A DNA stretch of 10,135 bases from Deltaproteobacteria bacterium (GCA_005879255.1 VBKY01000309.1:1-10135), one strand, 5' to 3'; positions 1 through 6,278 are shown, counted from the stretch's first letter. A program made the numbers and translations. The notes: generated from the letters alone by a model not told the origin.

Positions 1-1
1 A

Positions 2-190
2 ATCTTGATCGGTATGTCACTGGGGGGGATTACACCGGGTGGGCCAATGACCCACTTCCCGGTGATCGCTTCGCTCTTTAAAATGGGCGTGGGAATTGGC
101 CCGTTGGTCGCATACCTTAGTGCTTGGTCGCTCTTTGGCCTGCAACGCGTTATTATGTGGGAAATCCCGTTTTTGGGCCCAAGGTGGTAG
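2..190 (+). CDS. ArsP/YraQ-type membrane permease, C-terminal part (5' end outside window, frame broken at 3' end)
   Basis: The frame is open from the first bases, so this is the tail of a gene that begins upstream of the window. The readable part (about 62 residues to TAG at 188-190) has a glycine-rich turn (SLGGITPGGPMTHFPV), a hydrophobic helix (IGPLVAYLSAWSLFGL) and the block RVIMWEIPFLGP. From memory this resembles the last third of predicted permeases of the ArsP_1/DUF318 (YraQ) family, integral membrane proteins linked to export of arsenicals or unknown substrates. In relatives the LGP-K/R block is followed by one more hydrophobic helix. Here the frame ends first, but that helix can be read in another frame just downstream, so the gene looks frameshifted. 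The family call is moderately sure. The substrate is unknown. Confidence 0.6.
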   Translation: MLIGMSLGGITPGGPMTHFPVIASLFKMGVGIGPLVAYLSAWSLFGLQRVIMWEIPFLGPRW

Positions 191-274
191 CTATACGGAT
201 TGCCGTCAGTTTTCTATTCCCTCTTCGTCGCCGGCTGGTTGTGCGAGCTGGTTTGGGACAGATTGCACGTCTAA
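178..274 (+). other. Displaced C-terminal end of the permease (frameshifted remainder)
   Basis: If the frame moves back by one base at about 175-178, translation reads on as PKVVAIRIAVSFLFPL, which looks like a membrane helix with a leading basic residue. A second, compensating change at about 220-224 returns to the original frame and gives FVAGWLCELVWDRLHV, ending at TAA 272-274. Without the second change the shifted frame continues as the less plausible LRRRLVVRAG and stops at 277-279. The original frame read through its TAG gives a less convincing LYGLPSVFYS before rejoining FVAGW. The first shift falls on a T5-G3-C3 run, so a sequencing or assembly indel is as likely as a true mutation. 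Confidence 0.45.
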
Positions 275-286
275 GCTAAAGCAGTG

Positions 287-1567
287 ATGAATCGCCGAGA
301 ATTCTTGCGTGTGTTGGGTGGCGCCGGTCTCACCGGGTTCGCTCTATTGGGCAAGTCTGGATGCGCTCCCGCGCTTATCCGGAGCGATGCCGATACCGGC
401 CTTTGTCTCGGCTACGTGGCCGGCGAGGTAACCCACGAGAGCGCCTTAGTTTGTCTCCGCGCCGAACCAAGGAGCGAGGTCGCCCTGCAGTACAGTAGCG
501 ATTCCGGTTTCCAGCAATTCTCTTCGACCGGACCGTTTTCGGTACAGTCGGATGCCGATTTTACGGCGAAAATTTCCCTCGATAAATTGCAGGCGGCAAC
601 GCGTTATTACTACCGCGCCGCGGTGGCCGGCAAAACTCCGGGGACGATCGCCAGCTTTGTCACCGCGCCTCACCCGGAGGATGAAGCCAAAGTGACGTTT
701 TGCTTCAGCGCCGATACGAGAGAAAGCTACAAACCATTTACCGTCATGAGCGCCATTCGCGCGCAACAACCGGACTTCTTTTTGCACCTGGGCGACACAA
801 TCTACGCCGACCGTAACGGCACGGCTCGGCAACTGCAGGACTTTTGGTCGAAATATCGTGCTAACCGAGACGACCTTGCTTCGCAATATTGTTTCAGGGA
901 CACGAGCGTATACGCAGTCTGGGACGACCATGAAGTGGCAGATGACTATCAGCCAAGTAATCCGCTCGCGCCTATCGGTCGCAAAGCTTTTCTCGATTAT
1001 TGGCCCATCCGGTGTCCGTCCGGCGAACCGGAGCGAATCTTTCGTTCTTTTCGCTGGGGCAAGTCGGCGGAGCTTTTCATACTCGACGCGCGCCAGTATC
1101 GCGATCTGAAGCGCCGATCGATGCTGGGCAAAACGCAGAAGGAATGGTTCTTCGACAGTATCGCCGCGTCGCAAGCCACGTTTAAGTTCGTCGCCACTTC
1201 CGTGCCGATGGCGGGCGGCGGCAGCGATCGGTGGGATGGCTATCCGGACGAGCGGGAAAAGATCTTGCACCACATAAGCAGTAAGAAAATTCGGGGTGTG
1301 GTTTTCTTGAGCGGCGACATGCACTACGCGGGGATCACCAAAATCCCCAGAGGCAATGGACTCAAAGACATCACTGCAGGACCGCTCGCCGCGCCACTGA
1401 ACCGAATAACAAACGGAACTGCCGGGCGCTTCGAATTTTTCTTAGCGGAAAATTTCAACTTCGCAAAGATCACCGTCGACCCAAAAAAGGATCCGAGCAA
1501 TGCCCTGGTGGAATTCATTGACCAGGACAACCGAGTTTTCCACAGCGCAAAAATCACTGCGCGCTGA
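287..1567 (+). CDS. PhoD-like alkaline phosphatase/phosphodiesterase, probably Tat-exported
   Basis: A metal-dependent phosphatase of the PhoD family, which hydrolyses phosphate mono- or diesters outside the cytoplasm. The N-terminus MNRREFLRVLGG followed by a hydrophobic stretch is a twin-arginine leader. The following GKSGC looks only loosely like a lipobox, so lipidation is uncertain. Counting from the ATG, residues about 39-128 form the N-terminal beta domain typical of the family. The metallophosphatase core follows with HLGDTIYAD (about 167-175), the hallmark WDDHEVADDY (about 212-221) and SGDMHYAG (about 342-349), which supply Asp, His and Tyr metal or substrate ligands. At 426 residues it is somewhat shorter than Bacillus PhoD but plausible for the wider family. 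ATG 287 is preferred over the adjoining GTG 284. No strong Shine-Dalgarno site is seen, which fits coupling to the permease ending 12 bases upstream. The natural substrate is unknown. Confidence 0.88.
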   Translation: MNRREFLRVLGGAGLTGFALLGKSGCAPALIRSDADTGLCLGYVAGEVTHESALVCLRAEPRSEVALQYSSDSGFQQFSSTGPFSVQSDADFTAKISLDKLQAATRYYYRAAVAGKTPGTIASFVTAPHPEDEAKVTFCFSADTRESYKPFTVMSAIRAQQPDFFLHLGDTIYADRNGTARQLQDFWSKYRANRDDLASQYCFRDTSVYAVWDDHEVADDYQPSNPLAPIGRKAFLDYWPIRCPSGEPERIFRSFRWGKSAELFILDARQYRDLKRRSMLGKTQKEWFFDSIAASQATFKFVATSVPMAGGGSDRWDGYPDEREKILHHISSKKIRGVVFLSGDMHYAGITKIPRGNGLKDITAGPLAAPLNRITNGTAGRFEFFLAENFNFAKITVDPKKDPSNALVEFIDQDNRVFHSAKITAR

Positions 1568-1610
1568 ACGGATCGGTACACTGAAAAACGAGAGCCTGCG
1601 CGGTTTTGTT

Positions 1611-1644
1611 TTGAGTGCTGGAGTAATGAGTGTTGGAGCTCTGG
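1611..1644. repeat. Degenerate TGGAGTnn octamer repeat, one-armed copy
   Basis: Four consecutive units (TTGAGTGC, TGGAGTAA, TGAGTGT, TGGAGCTC) follow the same 7-8 base period as the two larger repeats at 3034-3103 and 4112-4186. No inverted partner arm is visible here. It lies in the short gap between the converging phosphodiesterase and dehydrogenase genes and abuts the dehydrogenase stop codon, so like the other copies it sits at the 3' end of a minus-strand gene. Confidence 0.55.
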
Positions 1645-2619
1645 TCAATTCGGTTTGCGATGTTGTAAGGCTTCGGGATTGAGCGCGCGGGTCAGTCTGC
1701 CTTCCAGGTAATCGAGAATATTCGTCGCGGCATTTTCGGCAAAGCCTGCGAAGCCGGCATCCGTGGGCCAGCCGAGGTGGGGCGTGAGCAGGACATTGTC
1801 CAGCTCAAGCAATGGATGATTCTTCGGCAGCGGCTCTTCGACAAAGACGTCGAGGGCGGCGCCGGCGATGTCTTTGTCTTTAAGAATCTTTACAAGCGCC
1901 ATTTCATCGACGATCGCGCCGCGCGCCGTGTTGACGAGATAGGCCGATTTCTTCATTAGGCGAAGGCGCGGTTCATTCAAAAGATTCTTGCTTTTCTCGG
2001 ACAGAGTGAGATGAATGGAGACGACATCGGCCGTCTTCAAGACTTCCTCGAGCGGCAGAAACGCCGCCGCAGACTTTGCCGCTCGCTCTGCCGTCAGCGT
2101 CGGTCCCCAGGCAATGACTTTCATGCCGAAAGCTCGCCCGACGGCGGCAACCTCAGTGCCGATCTTTCCCAGCCCAAGTACGCCGAGGGTTTTGCCCTTG
2201 AGAACGTAGCCCAAAACCAGCGGCCATTCGCCACGCCGTATGGCGCGGTCGCTCTGTGGTATGCGGCGCATGAGCGCGAGCATCAAGCCGAACGCCAATT
2301 CTGTCGTGCTATTACCGCCGGGCGCCAGGCTCACGACGATTCCCTGCTTGGTCGCGGCATCCATGTCGACGTGATAGACGTGACTACCGGTCTGCGAAAT
2401 AAATTCGAGGTCGCGAAGACCTCGAAGCAAGGACGCAGTGAATTTCGTGCGCTCGCGGATGGGAATGATCGCCTGCGAGCCTTTGAGTGCGCCGATGATC
2501 GCATCATCCGTCGGTAGCTTTTCGGTGAAAATCTCGACTTCGACCTTCTGCCTTAGCCGCTTGATCGCGTCCGTAGAATCGAATGCGCGCTGGTAGTCGT
2601 CGAGAACCGTGACTTTCAT
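1645..2619 (-). CDS. D-2-hydroxyacid dehydrogenase family protein (NAD-dependent)
   Basis: A cytoplasmic oxidoreductase interconverting a D-2-hydroxyacid and a 2-oxoacid with NAD(P)H. At 324 residues the length is normal for the family. The N- and C-terminal catalytic segments flank a Rossmann domain with VLGLGKIG (about 147-154; GxGxxG at 149-154). The catalytic set is present: Arg233 in NTARGAIVDE, Glu262 in DVFVEEP, and His281 in LTPHLGW. Instead of the EH pair common in phosphoglycerate dehydrogenases it has STTELAFGLML, which places it among less characterised branches, so phosphoglycerate is unlikely to be the substrate. The ATG lies two bases after the RidA-like stop codon with no separate Shine-Dalgarno site, indicating translational coupling. 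It is the last gene of the minus-strand unit and probably acts on a compound brought in by the transporter encoded upstream. That functional link is inferred from position. Confidence 0.9.
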   Translation of the reverse strand: MKVTVLDDYQRAFDSTDAIKRLRQKVEVEIFTEKLPTDDAIIGALKGSQAIIPIRERTKFTASLLRGLRDLEFISQTGSHVYHVDMDAATKQGIVVSLAPGGNSTTELAFGLMLALMRRIPQSDRAIRRGEWPLVLGYVLKGKTLGVLGLGKIGTEVAAVGRAFGMKVIAWGPTLTAERAAKSAAAFLPLEEVLKTADVVSIHLTLSEKSKNLLNEPRLRLMKKSAYLVNTARGAIVDEMALVKILKDKDIAGAALDVFVEEPLPKNHPLLELDNVLLTPHLGWPTDAGFAGFAENAATNILDYLEGRLTRALNPEALQHRKPN

Positions 2620-2621
2620 TG

Positions 2622-3011
2622 CTAGAGGACGGCAACGCCGGCGATCTCGATCAGATAATCGGGATGAGCCAGGCCTTTGACGATCACCAACGTGCTCGTG
2701 GGCGAATATTTTTTATATTGCTCACGGCGCACTTCGTTGTAGCCTTCGCGGTACTCTCGGTCGACAATGTAAGTGGTCGTCATGACCAAATTATCGATCG
2801 TCGCGCCCGCTTCTTTCAAGACGGCTTTGATGTTTTTGAAGACCTGTTCCGTCTGAGCTTTAATGTCGCCCTTGCCGACGACGTTGCCGTCTTTATCGGA
2901 AGCGGTCTGCCCGGCGATGAATAGCAGCGTGCGGCCAGTCGTTAGAACGGCTTGCGAATACCGTGGCCGTGGATCGTTCAGAGTTTTTGGTTGAATGACT
3001 TTTCGCGCCAT
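2622..3011 (-). CDS. RidA/YjgF/UK114-superfamily protein lacking the canonical active-site arginine
   Basis: A small protein (129 residues) of the Rid superfamily. Archetypal members hydrolyse reactive enamine/imine intermediates such as 2-aminoacrylate. Recognisable elements are Tyr18 in PRYSQ, LLFIAGQTASDKDGNVVG (29-46), the helix with QTEQVFKNIKAVLKEAG (53-69) and the C-terminal PDYLIEIAGVAVL with Glu122. The arginine that in RidA/TdcF sits in a P-A-R-S/T context and binds the substrate carboxylate (Arg105 in E. coli RidA) is replaced by Ser106 (SPTSTLVIV). This points to one of the non-deaminase Rid subgroups or a different substrate. A strong Shine-Dalgarno site supports ATG 3011. It lies two bases upstream of the dehydrogenase, so the pair may handle the same metabolite. 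Confidence 0.87.
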   Translation of the reverse strand: MARKVIQPKTLNDPRPRYSQAVLTTGRTLLFIAGQTASDKDGNVVGKGDIKAQTEQVFKNIKAVLKEAGATIDNLVMTTTYIVDREYREGYNEVRREQYKKYSPTSTLVIVKGLAHPDYLIEIAGVAVL

Positions 3012-3016
3012 GATTG

Positions 3017-3023
3017 CCTCCTT
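3017..3023 (-). promoter_or_regulatory. Shine-Dalgarno site of the RidA-like gene
   Basis: On the minus strand this reads AAGGAGG, five bases before ATG 3011-3009. It is a near-perfect site and fixes the start codon. It lies only about 17 bases from the hairpin-forming repeat further upstream, so the gene can be translated independently of the binding-protein gene before it. Confidence 0.8.
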
Positions 3024-3033
3024 ATTGATTCAA

Positions 3034-3103
3034 ATTGGAGTATTGGAATACTGGAGTGATGGAGTAATGGGTTCAACATTCCATCATTCCAAGATTCCAT
3101 TAC
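3034..3103. repeat. Octamer-repeat hairpin element 1 (inverted repeat of TGGAGTnn units)
   Basis: The left arm is a run of period-8 units (ATTGGAGT, ATTGGAAT, ACTGGAGT, GATGGAGT, AATGGGTT). The right arm carries the complementary units (CATTCCAT, CATTCCAA, GATTCCAT). Bases 3040-3064 pair with 3079-3103 at 20 of 25 positions, plus two possible G-T wobbles if the plus strand were transcribed, around a 14-base loop. The right arm overlaps the last bases and stop codon of binding-protein gene A (stop at 3100-3102). No T-run follows in the minus direction, so it is not a standard intrinsic terminator. It could shape mRNA 3' ends or differential expression in the operon, or be a mobile-type repeat. 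Confidence 0.75.
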
Positions 3104-4092
3104 GGGTATCTTTTCGCCATTTCGGTGAAGAAGCCTTCCTTTTCCAGTTCTTGGAGGAAGCTTAAATCGACGAACTGCTCCGGCTTGAAGTTCTTGGCGT
3201 TTGGCAGGCTCGGAGCGAGCACATCGAGCATGAATTGAATGCCCTTTAATGTCGGATAAGGTTTTTTGGGGATTGACTTGATGTAGCCGTTGTAAGAATC
3301 CTCGAGTACGCTGGGATCATTGGTGCGCATATATTTTGCAAACACGCGCTGCGTTTCTTTTTTATTAGCGTAGATGAAGTGGATCGCTTCGACAAAGCCT
3401 TTCAGCGCGGACTTTACAACATCCCGATTGCTGGCGATATAGCCGCGCGAGGTGGCGAATCCGTTGCCCTGGACTTCGACGCCAAGATCGCCAATTTGGA
3501 TCAGCTCATGGAGCCCGGCTTTGCGGGCCAGCGGTGCCCCGGAAGTCGCAACATAGGTGGCATCCAGGACTCCGGAATTGACCGCGGCGATGCGCTCGGT
3601 GTCAAGCCCCGCGGGCAGGAGAGTAAATTCCTTCAAATCAACATTCAGATGCCTGGCCAATATAATCGAGGCGTAGTGTGTCGCCGAGTTGAAGCCGGTG
3701 ATGCCCAATCTCTTGCCTCTGAGTTGTTCCAACTGCGTGATCCCGGGCCGAGTAAAGATAATTAGGTCATATTTGGTTTCCACGGCGGCGACGAGCACGA
3801 CGTTATGGCCCTGAATGGTCGCCTGGACCACGGTGCCGATGTTGACGATCGGCGGATCACCGCTGACCAGCGCCTGGGTCGCCACTTGTCCACCGCGAAA
3901 TAGAATGGGCTCGACTTCGAGACCATACTTGTTGAAAAGCCCTTGCTCCTTGGCGACCCAAACGTTGCTTTGGCGAAAGCTCAGCGAGGGATAGCCGATC
4001 TTGATCTTTTTCAGACCTTGGGCGTGGACGAGCGTGAAGTCGGTTGAAGAAAATAGGACGTATAGGACCAATAGAACGAATAGTCTTCCCAT
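3100..4092 (-). CDS. ABC transporter periplasmic substrate-binding protein A (NMT1/THI5/SsuA-like)
   Basis: A periplasmic binding protein of the NitT/TauT/SsuA-like group, 330 residues, expected to deliver a small organic ligand to the permeases encoded upstream in the operon. A signal peptide (MGRLFVLLVLYVLF...) ends in LVHA, with predicted cleavage before Gln25. The mature part starts LKKIKIGYPSLSFRQSNVWVA and has the family features GLFNKYGLEVEPI, ALVSGDPPIVNIGT and a C-terminal PEQFVDLSFLQELEKEGFF. It is a tandem paralog of protein B: by hand about 227 of 304 aligned residues match, with about 84% identity in the first 80 mature residues, about 54% in the middle 90 and about 83% in the rest. 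Its signal-peptide core is encoded by a 9-base tandem repeat unrelated to the leader of B. Only a weak ribosome site precedes ATG 4092. The ligand is not identifiable. Confidence 0.9.
   Translation of the reverse strand: MGRLFVLLVLYVLFSSTDFTLVHAQGLKKIKIGYPSLSFRQSNVWVAKEQGLFNKYGLEVEPILFRGGQVATQALVSGDPPIVNIGTVVQATIQGHNVVLVAAVETKYDLIIFTRPGITQLEQLRGKRLGITGFNSATHYASIILARHLNVDLKEFTLLPAGLDTERIAAVNSGVLDATYVATSGAPLARKAGLHELIQIGDLGVEVQGNGFATSRGYIASNRDVVKSALKGFVEAIHFIYANKKETQRVFAKYMRTNDPSVLEDSYNGYIKSIPKKPYPTLKGIQFMLDVLAPSLPNAKNFKPEQFVDLSFLQELEKEGFFTEMAKRYP
4053..4083. repeat. 9-base tandem repeat (ATAGGACnn) inside the signal-peptide coding region of protein A
   Basis: The plus strand reads ATAGGACGT, ATAGGACCA, ATAGAACGA, ATAG: three full units and a partial one, with a fixed 5'-ATAG(G/A)AC part and a variable dinucleotide. 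On the coding strand this is three codons per unit (CTA TTC GTT, CTA TTG GTC, CTA TAC GTC, CTA), giving the protein repeat LFV-LLV-LYV-L that forms the hydrophobic core of the signal peptide. The paralog B has nothing like it. Changes in copy number would keep the reading frame. Confidence 0.75.
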
Positions 4093-4111
4093 TTGGCGAT
4101 CTCGTCAACGT

Positions 4112-4186
4112 TGGAGTGTTGGAGTTATGGAGTACTGGACTGTTGAGATATTCCGAAACCCATCACTCCATTACTCCAATATTCCA
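4112..4186. repeat. Octamer-repeat hairpin element 2 (inverted repeat of TGGAGTnn units)
   Basis: The left arm has strict period-8 units TGGAGTGT, TGGAGTTA, TGGAGTAC, TGGACTGT. The right arm has CCATCACT, CCATTACT, CCAATATT, CCA. Bases 4112-4138 pair with 4160-4186 at 22 of 27 positions, plus two possible wobbles on the plus strand, around a 21-base loop. The element lies between the paralogous binding-protein genes, eight bases past the stop codon of B and about 20 bases before the start of A. It has the same layout as element 1 behind gene A. No T-run follows in the minus direction. Confidence 0.78.
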
Positions 4187-4194
4187 GGTTCTCC

Positions 4195-5193
4195 TCACTT
4201 CGTCAGATATCGTTTCGCCATCTCGTTGAAAAAATTTTCTTTCTCGAGTTCCTGTAAGAAGCTCAAGTCGACAAACTGCTCGGGCTTGGCGGTCTTTGCC
4301 TGAGGCATTTTCTCAGCGAGCATGTCGAGCATGAACTGGATACCCTTGAGTGTCGGGTAGGGTTTCTTCGGAATCGATTTAACGTAACCGTTGTAAGACT
4401 CTTCGAGCACCTCGGGATCGTTGGTGCGCATGTATTTGGCAAAGACTCTTTGAGCTTCTTTCTTGTTGGCGTAGATGAAATAAATCGCTTCGACGAACGC
4501 CTTAAGCGCATTTTTCACCACGTCGCGATTACTCTGCACATAGGCGCGGGAGGTCGCAAAGCCGTTGCCTTGAACCTCGACGCCGAGATCGGCCACCTGC
4601 AGCAGCTCGGCGAATCCAGCTCTGCGCGCCGGCGCGGCCGCTGAGGAAGTAAATAGCGAGGCATCGATTTTTCCCGCGCTCATGGCGGCCAGCCGTTCCG
4701 CGTCAGGGCCTGCCGGCACCAGTTGAAGATCCTTTGGCTCGAACTTCAAGTGTCTCATCAGGATGATCGTTGCGTAGTGGGTCGCGGCGCCAAAGCCGCT
4801 GATACCGAACCTTTTTCCTTTCAACTGTTCGAGAGTCTTGATCTCCGGACGAGCGAAAACGATCTGATCGTAGGCGGTCTCCACGGCCGCCACCAGGACG
4901 AGACTAAAACCCGTCAAGTTCGCCTGCACGACGGTGCCGATGTTGACGATAGGCGGATCCCCGCCTGCTAGTGCTTGGGTTGCAATCTGCCCGCCGCGCA
5001 GGAAAATAGGTTCCACCTCGAGACCATACTTATTGAACAGCCCAGCTTCCTTGGCCACCCAAACGTTCGATTGCCGAAAACTCAAGGAAGGGTAACCGAT
5101 GCGGATCTTTTTTAATGTTTGGGCCTCAGCCGCAGTTACGGCGCAAGTGAACGTGAGAGCTGACGTGAGCAAAATTTTGAAGGCCAATTTCAT
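4195..5193 (-). CDS. ABC transporter periplasmic substrate-binding protein B (NMT1/THI5/SsuA-like)
   Basis: A periplasmic binding protein, 332 residues from ATG 5193, paralogous to protein A. The signal peptide MKLAFKILLTSALTFTCAVTAAEA has a clear cleavage site (AEA before Gln25), so the mature proteins A and B begin at the same position. The mature sequence has KKIRIGYPSLSFRQSNVWVA, GLFNKYGLEVEPIFLRGGQ, GGDPPIVNIGTVVQA and the C-terminal KPEQFVDLSFLQEL. I chose ATG 5193 because GAAAGG lies nine bases upstream and because a longer start at TTG 5229 would put a charged segment (MSNETESER) before an otherwise complete signal peptide. It lies 48 bases after the gene for protein C. It probably shares the ABC core with A and C but binds a related, not identical, ligand (inferred from divergence in the middle domain). 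Confidence 0.9.
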   Translation of the reverse strand: MKLAFKILLTSALTFTCAVTAAEAQTLKKIRIGYPSLSFRQSNVWVAKEAGLFNKYGLEVEPIFLRGGQIATQALAGGDPPIVNIGTVVQANLTGFSLVLVAAVETAYDQIVFARPEIKTLEQLKGKRFGISGFGAATHYATIILMRHLKFEPKDLQLVPAGPDAERLAAMSAGKIDASLFTSSAAAPARRAGFAELLQVADLGVEVQGNGFATSRAYVQSNRDVVKNALKAFVEAIYFIYANKKEAQRVFAKYMRTNDPEVLEESYNGYVKSIPKKPYPTLKGIQFMLDMLAEKMPQAKTAKPEQFVDLSFLQELEKENFFNEMAKRYLTK

Positions 5194-5202
5194 GAGTAAG
5201 AG

Positions 5203-5208
5203 CCTTTC
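5203..5208 (-). promoter_or_regulatory. Shine-Dalgarno site deciding the start of protein B
   Basis: On the minus strand this reads GAAAGG, nine bases before ATG 5193-5191. It supports the internal ATG over the in-frame TTG at 5229, which has no comparable site at the right distance. Confidence 0.55.
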
Positions 5209-5241
5209 GGATTCTGTTTCATTACTCAATTTGCTTGTGTT

Positions 5242-6252
5242 TTATGATTTTCCCACGAGCTTAAGAGCTTCGTCGATTAGGGTCGGGTCGACATAGTCGC
5301 CGGCGGACGGAATTTTCTTGCCTTGATAAGCGCCTTCCTTGACTCTTAACTCCATCGTCTTGTCGAACGAAACTTTGCTGACCGTGCCATCCCGCGGAAA
5401 CGGCTGAAAGTCCTGGACGAGATACTTGTAGTCTTCCTCGGCGCTCTCTCGGCCGGCCTTCAAAACTTTCGTGTGAATCGCCAGCGCTTCTTCTTTGTTC
5501 TTCGGGTCATAGAGCCAACGCGTCGCCTCGATCATCGCTTTCAGATAACGGACAATTTCTGTGCGGTTCGATTTAATGTAGTTTGTATGCGCGAAGTCGG
5601 CAGTGAAAAGAATAGGGCCGAGGTATTCGTGGAAGTTGGCGAGCTTACGAAAATTGTCCTTGGCCGCGCGGAACGTAAAAGGTGGGCCCATAAAAGAGGC
5701 GTGCACTGAACCGCCTTTGAGGGCGGCGTAGCGCTCCGGCGAAGTGCCGACGACTAAAAGCTTGTAGTCATTTTCCTTGAGCTTGTAGGCTTTCTCCAGG
5801 ACTTCATGAACCATCAGTGTCGTTCCGCCGGTCAAGGTGCTGACGCCGAGAGTCTTACCCTTTAGCTCCGCGCCGGTTTTGATCTCCGGACGGGCATAGA
5901 TGTCGTAAGGAATCTTTTCCATGTTGGCGGCGATGATTTTTACCTTCGCGCCTTTATCGGCGGCGCCGATCACATAGTCGGGATTGATGCGGCCGATGGG
6001 TATGGTTTCACTGAGGACCGCGCGCACGACATTGGTGGCGCCGCGGATGATGATCACTTCAACCTGCAGCCCGTTTTTTTCGAACATCTTCTTCTGTTCA
6101 GCGACGTACAGCGGCCAGCTCGACGAAGTGTTGCCGCTTTGCGTGAAGCGCATCTTCAACATCCCGGCGTCCGCCGCGAGAGCCGGAGTGGTCCAGCCGA
6201 GGGTTACAAACAGCGCAATAAGCGCCGTCATCGTTGTTTTGGTCTTTAGCAT
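5242..6252 (-). CDS. ABC transporter substrate-binding protein C (NitT/TauT/SsuA-like)
   Basis: A 336-residue periplasmic binding protein and the first of three in this operon. The signal peptide MLKTKTTMTALIALFVTLGWTTPALA has a PALA cleavage motif before Ala27. The mature part shows the family pattern LYVAEQKKMFEKNGLQVEVIIIRG, then IPIGRINPDYVIGAADKGAKVKIIAA and KGKTLGVSTLTGGTTLMVHEVL, which match the N-lobe, hinge and second lobe of type II binding proteins. It is clearly a different branch from A and B. It lies closest to the ATPase gene (26 bases), so it may be the original cognate partner, with A and B added later; that is inference. ATG 6252 is preceded by AAGGG at a suitable distance. 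The ligand is unknown: sulfonate, pyrimidine-precursor or aromatic-acid type ligands are all possible within the family. Confidence 0.88.
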   Translation of the reverse strand: MLKTKTTMTALIALFVTLGWTTPALAADAGMLKMRFTQSGNTSSSWPLYVAEQKKMFEKNGLQVEVIIIRGATNVVRAVLSETIPIGRINPDYVIGAADKGAKVKIIAANMEKIPYDIYARPEIKTGAELKGKTLGVSTLTGGTTLMVHEVLEKAYKLKENDYKLLVVGTSPERYAALKGGSVHASFMGPPFTFRAAKDNFRKLANFHEYLGPILFTADFAHTNYIKSNRTEIVRYLKAMIEATRWLYDPKNKEEALAIHTKVLKAGRESAEEDYKYLVQDFQPFPRDGTVSKVSFDKTMELRVKEGAYQGKKIPSAGDYVDPTLIDEALKLVGKS

Positions 6253-6278
6253 GCGACAATCCCTTCGTTGAAAATGAC

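Noticed and set aside
446..1324. Long open frame (292 codons) on the minus strand opposite the phosphodiesterase
   Set aside because: The translation is rich in Arg and has no recognisable motif, while the opposite strand carries an intact PhoD-type catalytic core. It is an antisense shadow.
1584..1607. A-run, short GC segment and T-run after the phosphodiesterase, possibly a terminator
   Set aside because: The flanking A and T runs pair only over about six bases with a bulge around a long loop. The stem is too weak to call an intrinsic terminator.
2011..2517. 168-codon plus-strand open frame inside the dehydrogenase gene
   Set aside because: Low-complexity, charged translation without domain signs. 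The minus strand encodes a dehydrogenase with all catalytic residues.
3040..3103. Reading hairpin element 1 as a Rho-independent terminator
   Set aside because: The stem is AT-balanced and imperfect and no T-run follows in the direction of the operon. Only a structural repeat can be supported.
3034..4186. CRISPR array interpretation of the short repeats
   Set aside because: The units are only 8 or 9 bases and directly contiguous, with no spacers, and no cas gene is present.
5191..5229. Longer start for protein B at TTG 5229
   Set aside because: It adds a charged 12-residue extension before a complete signal peptide, and the Shine-Dalgarno sequence lies inside the extension, so ATG 5193 is preferred.
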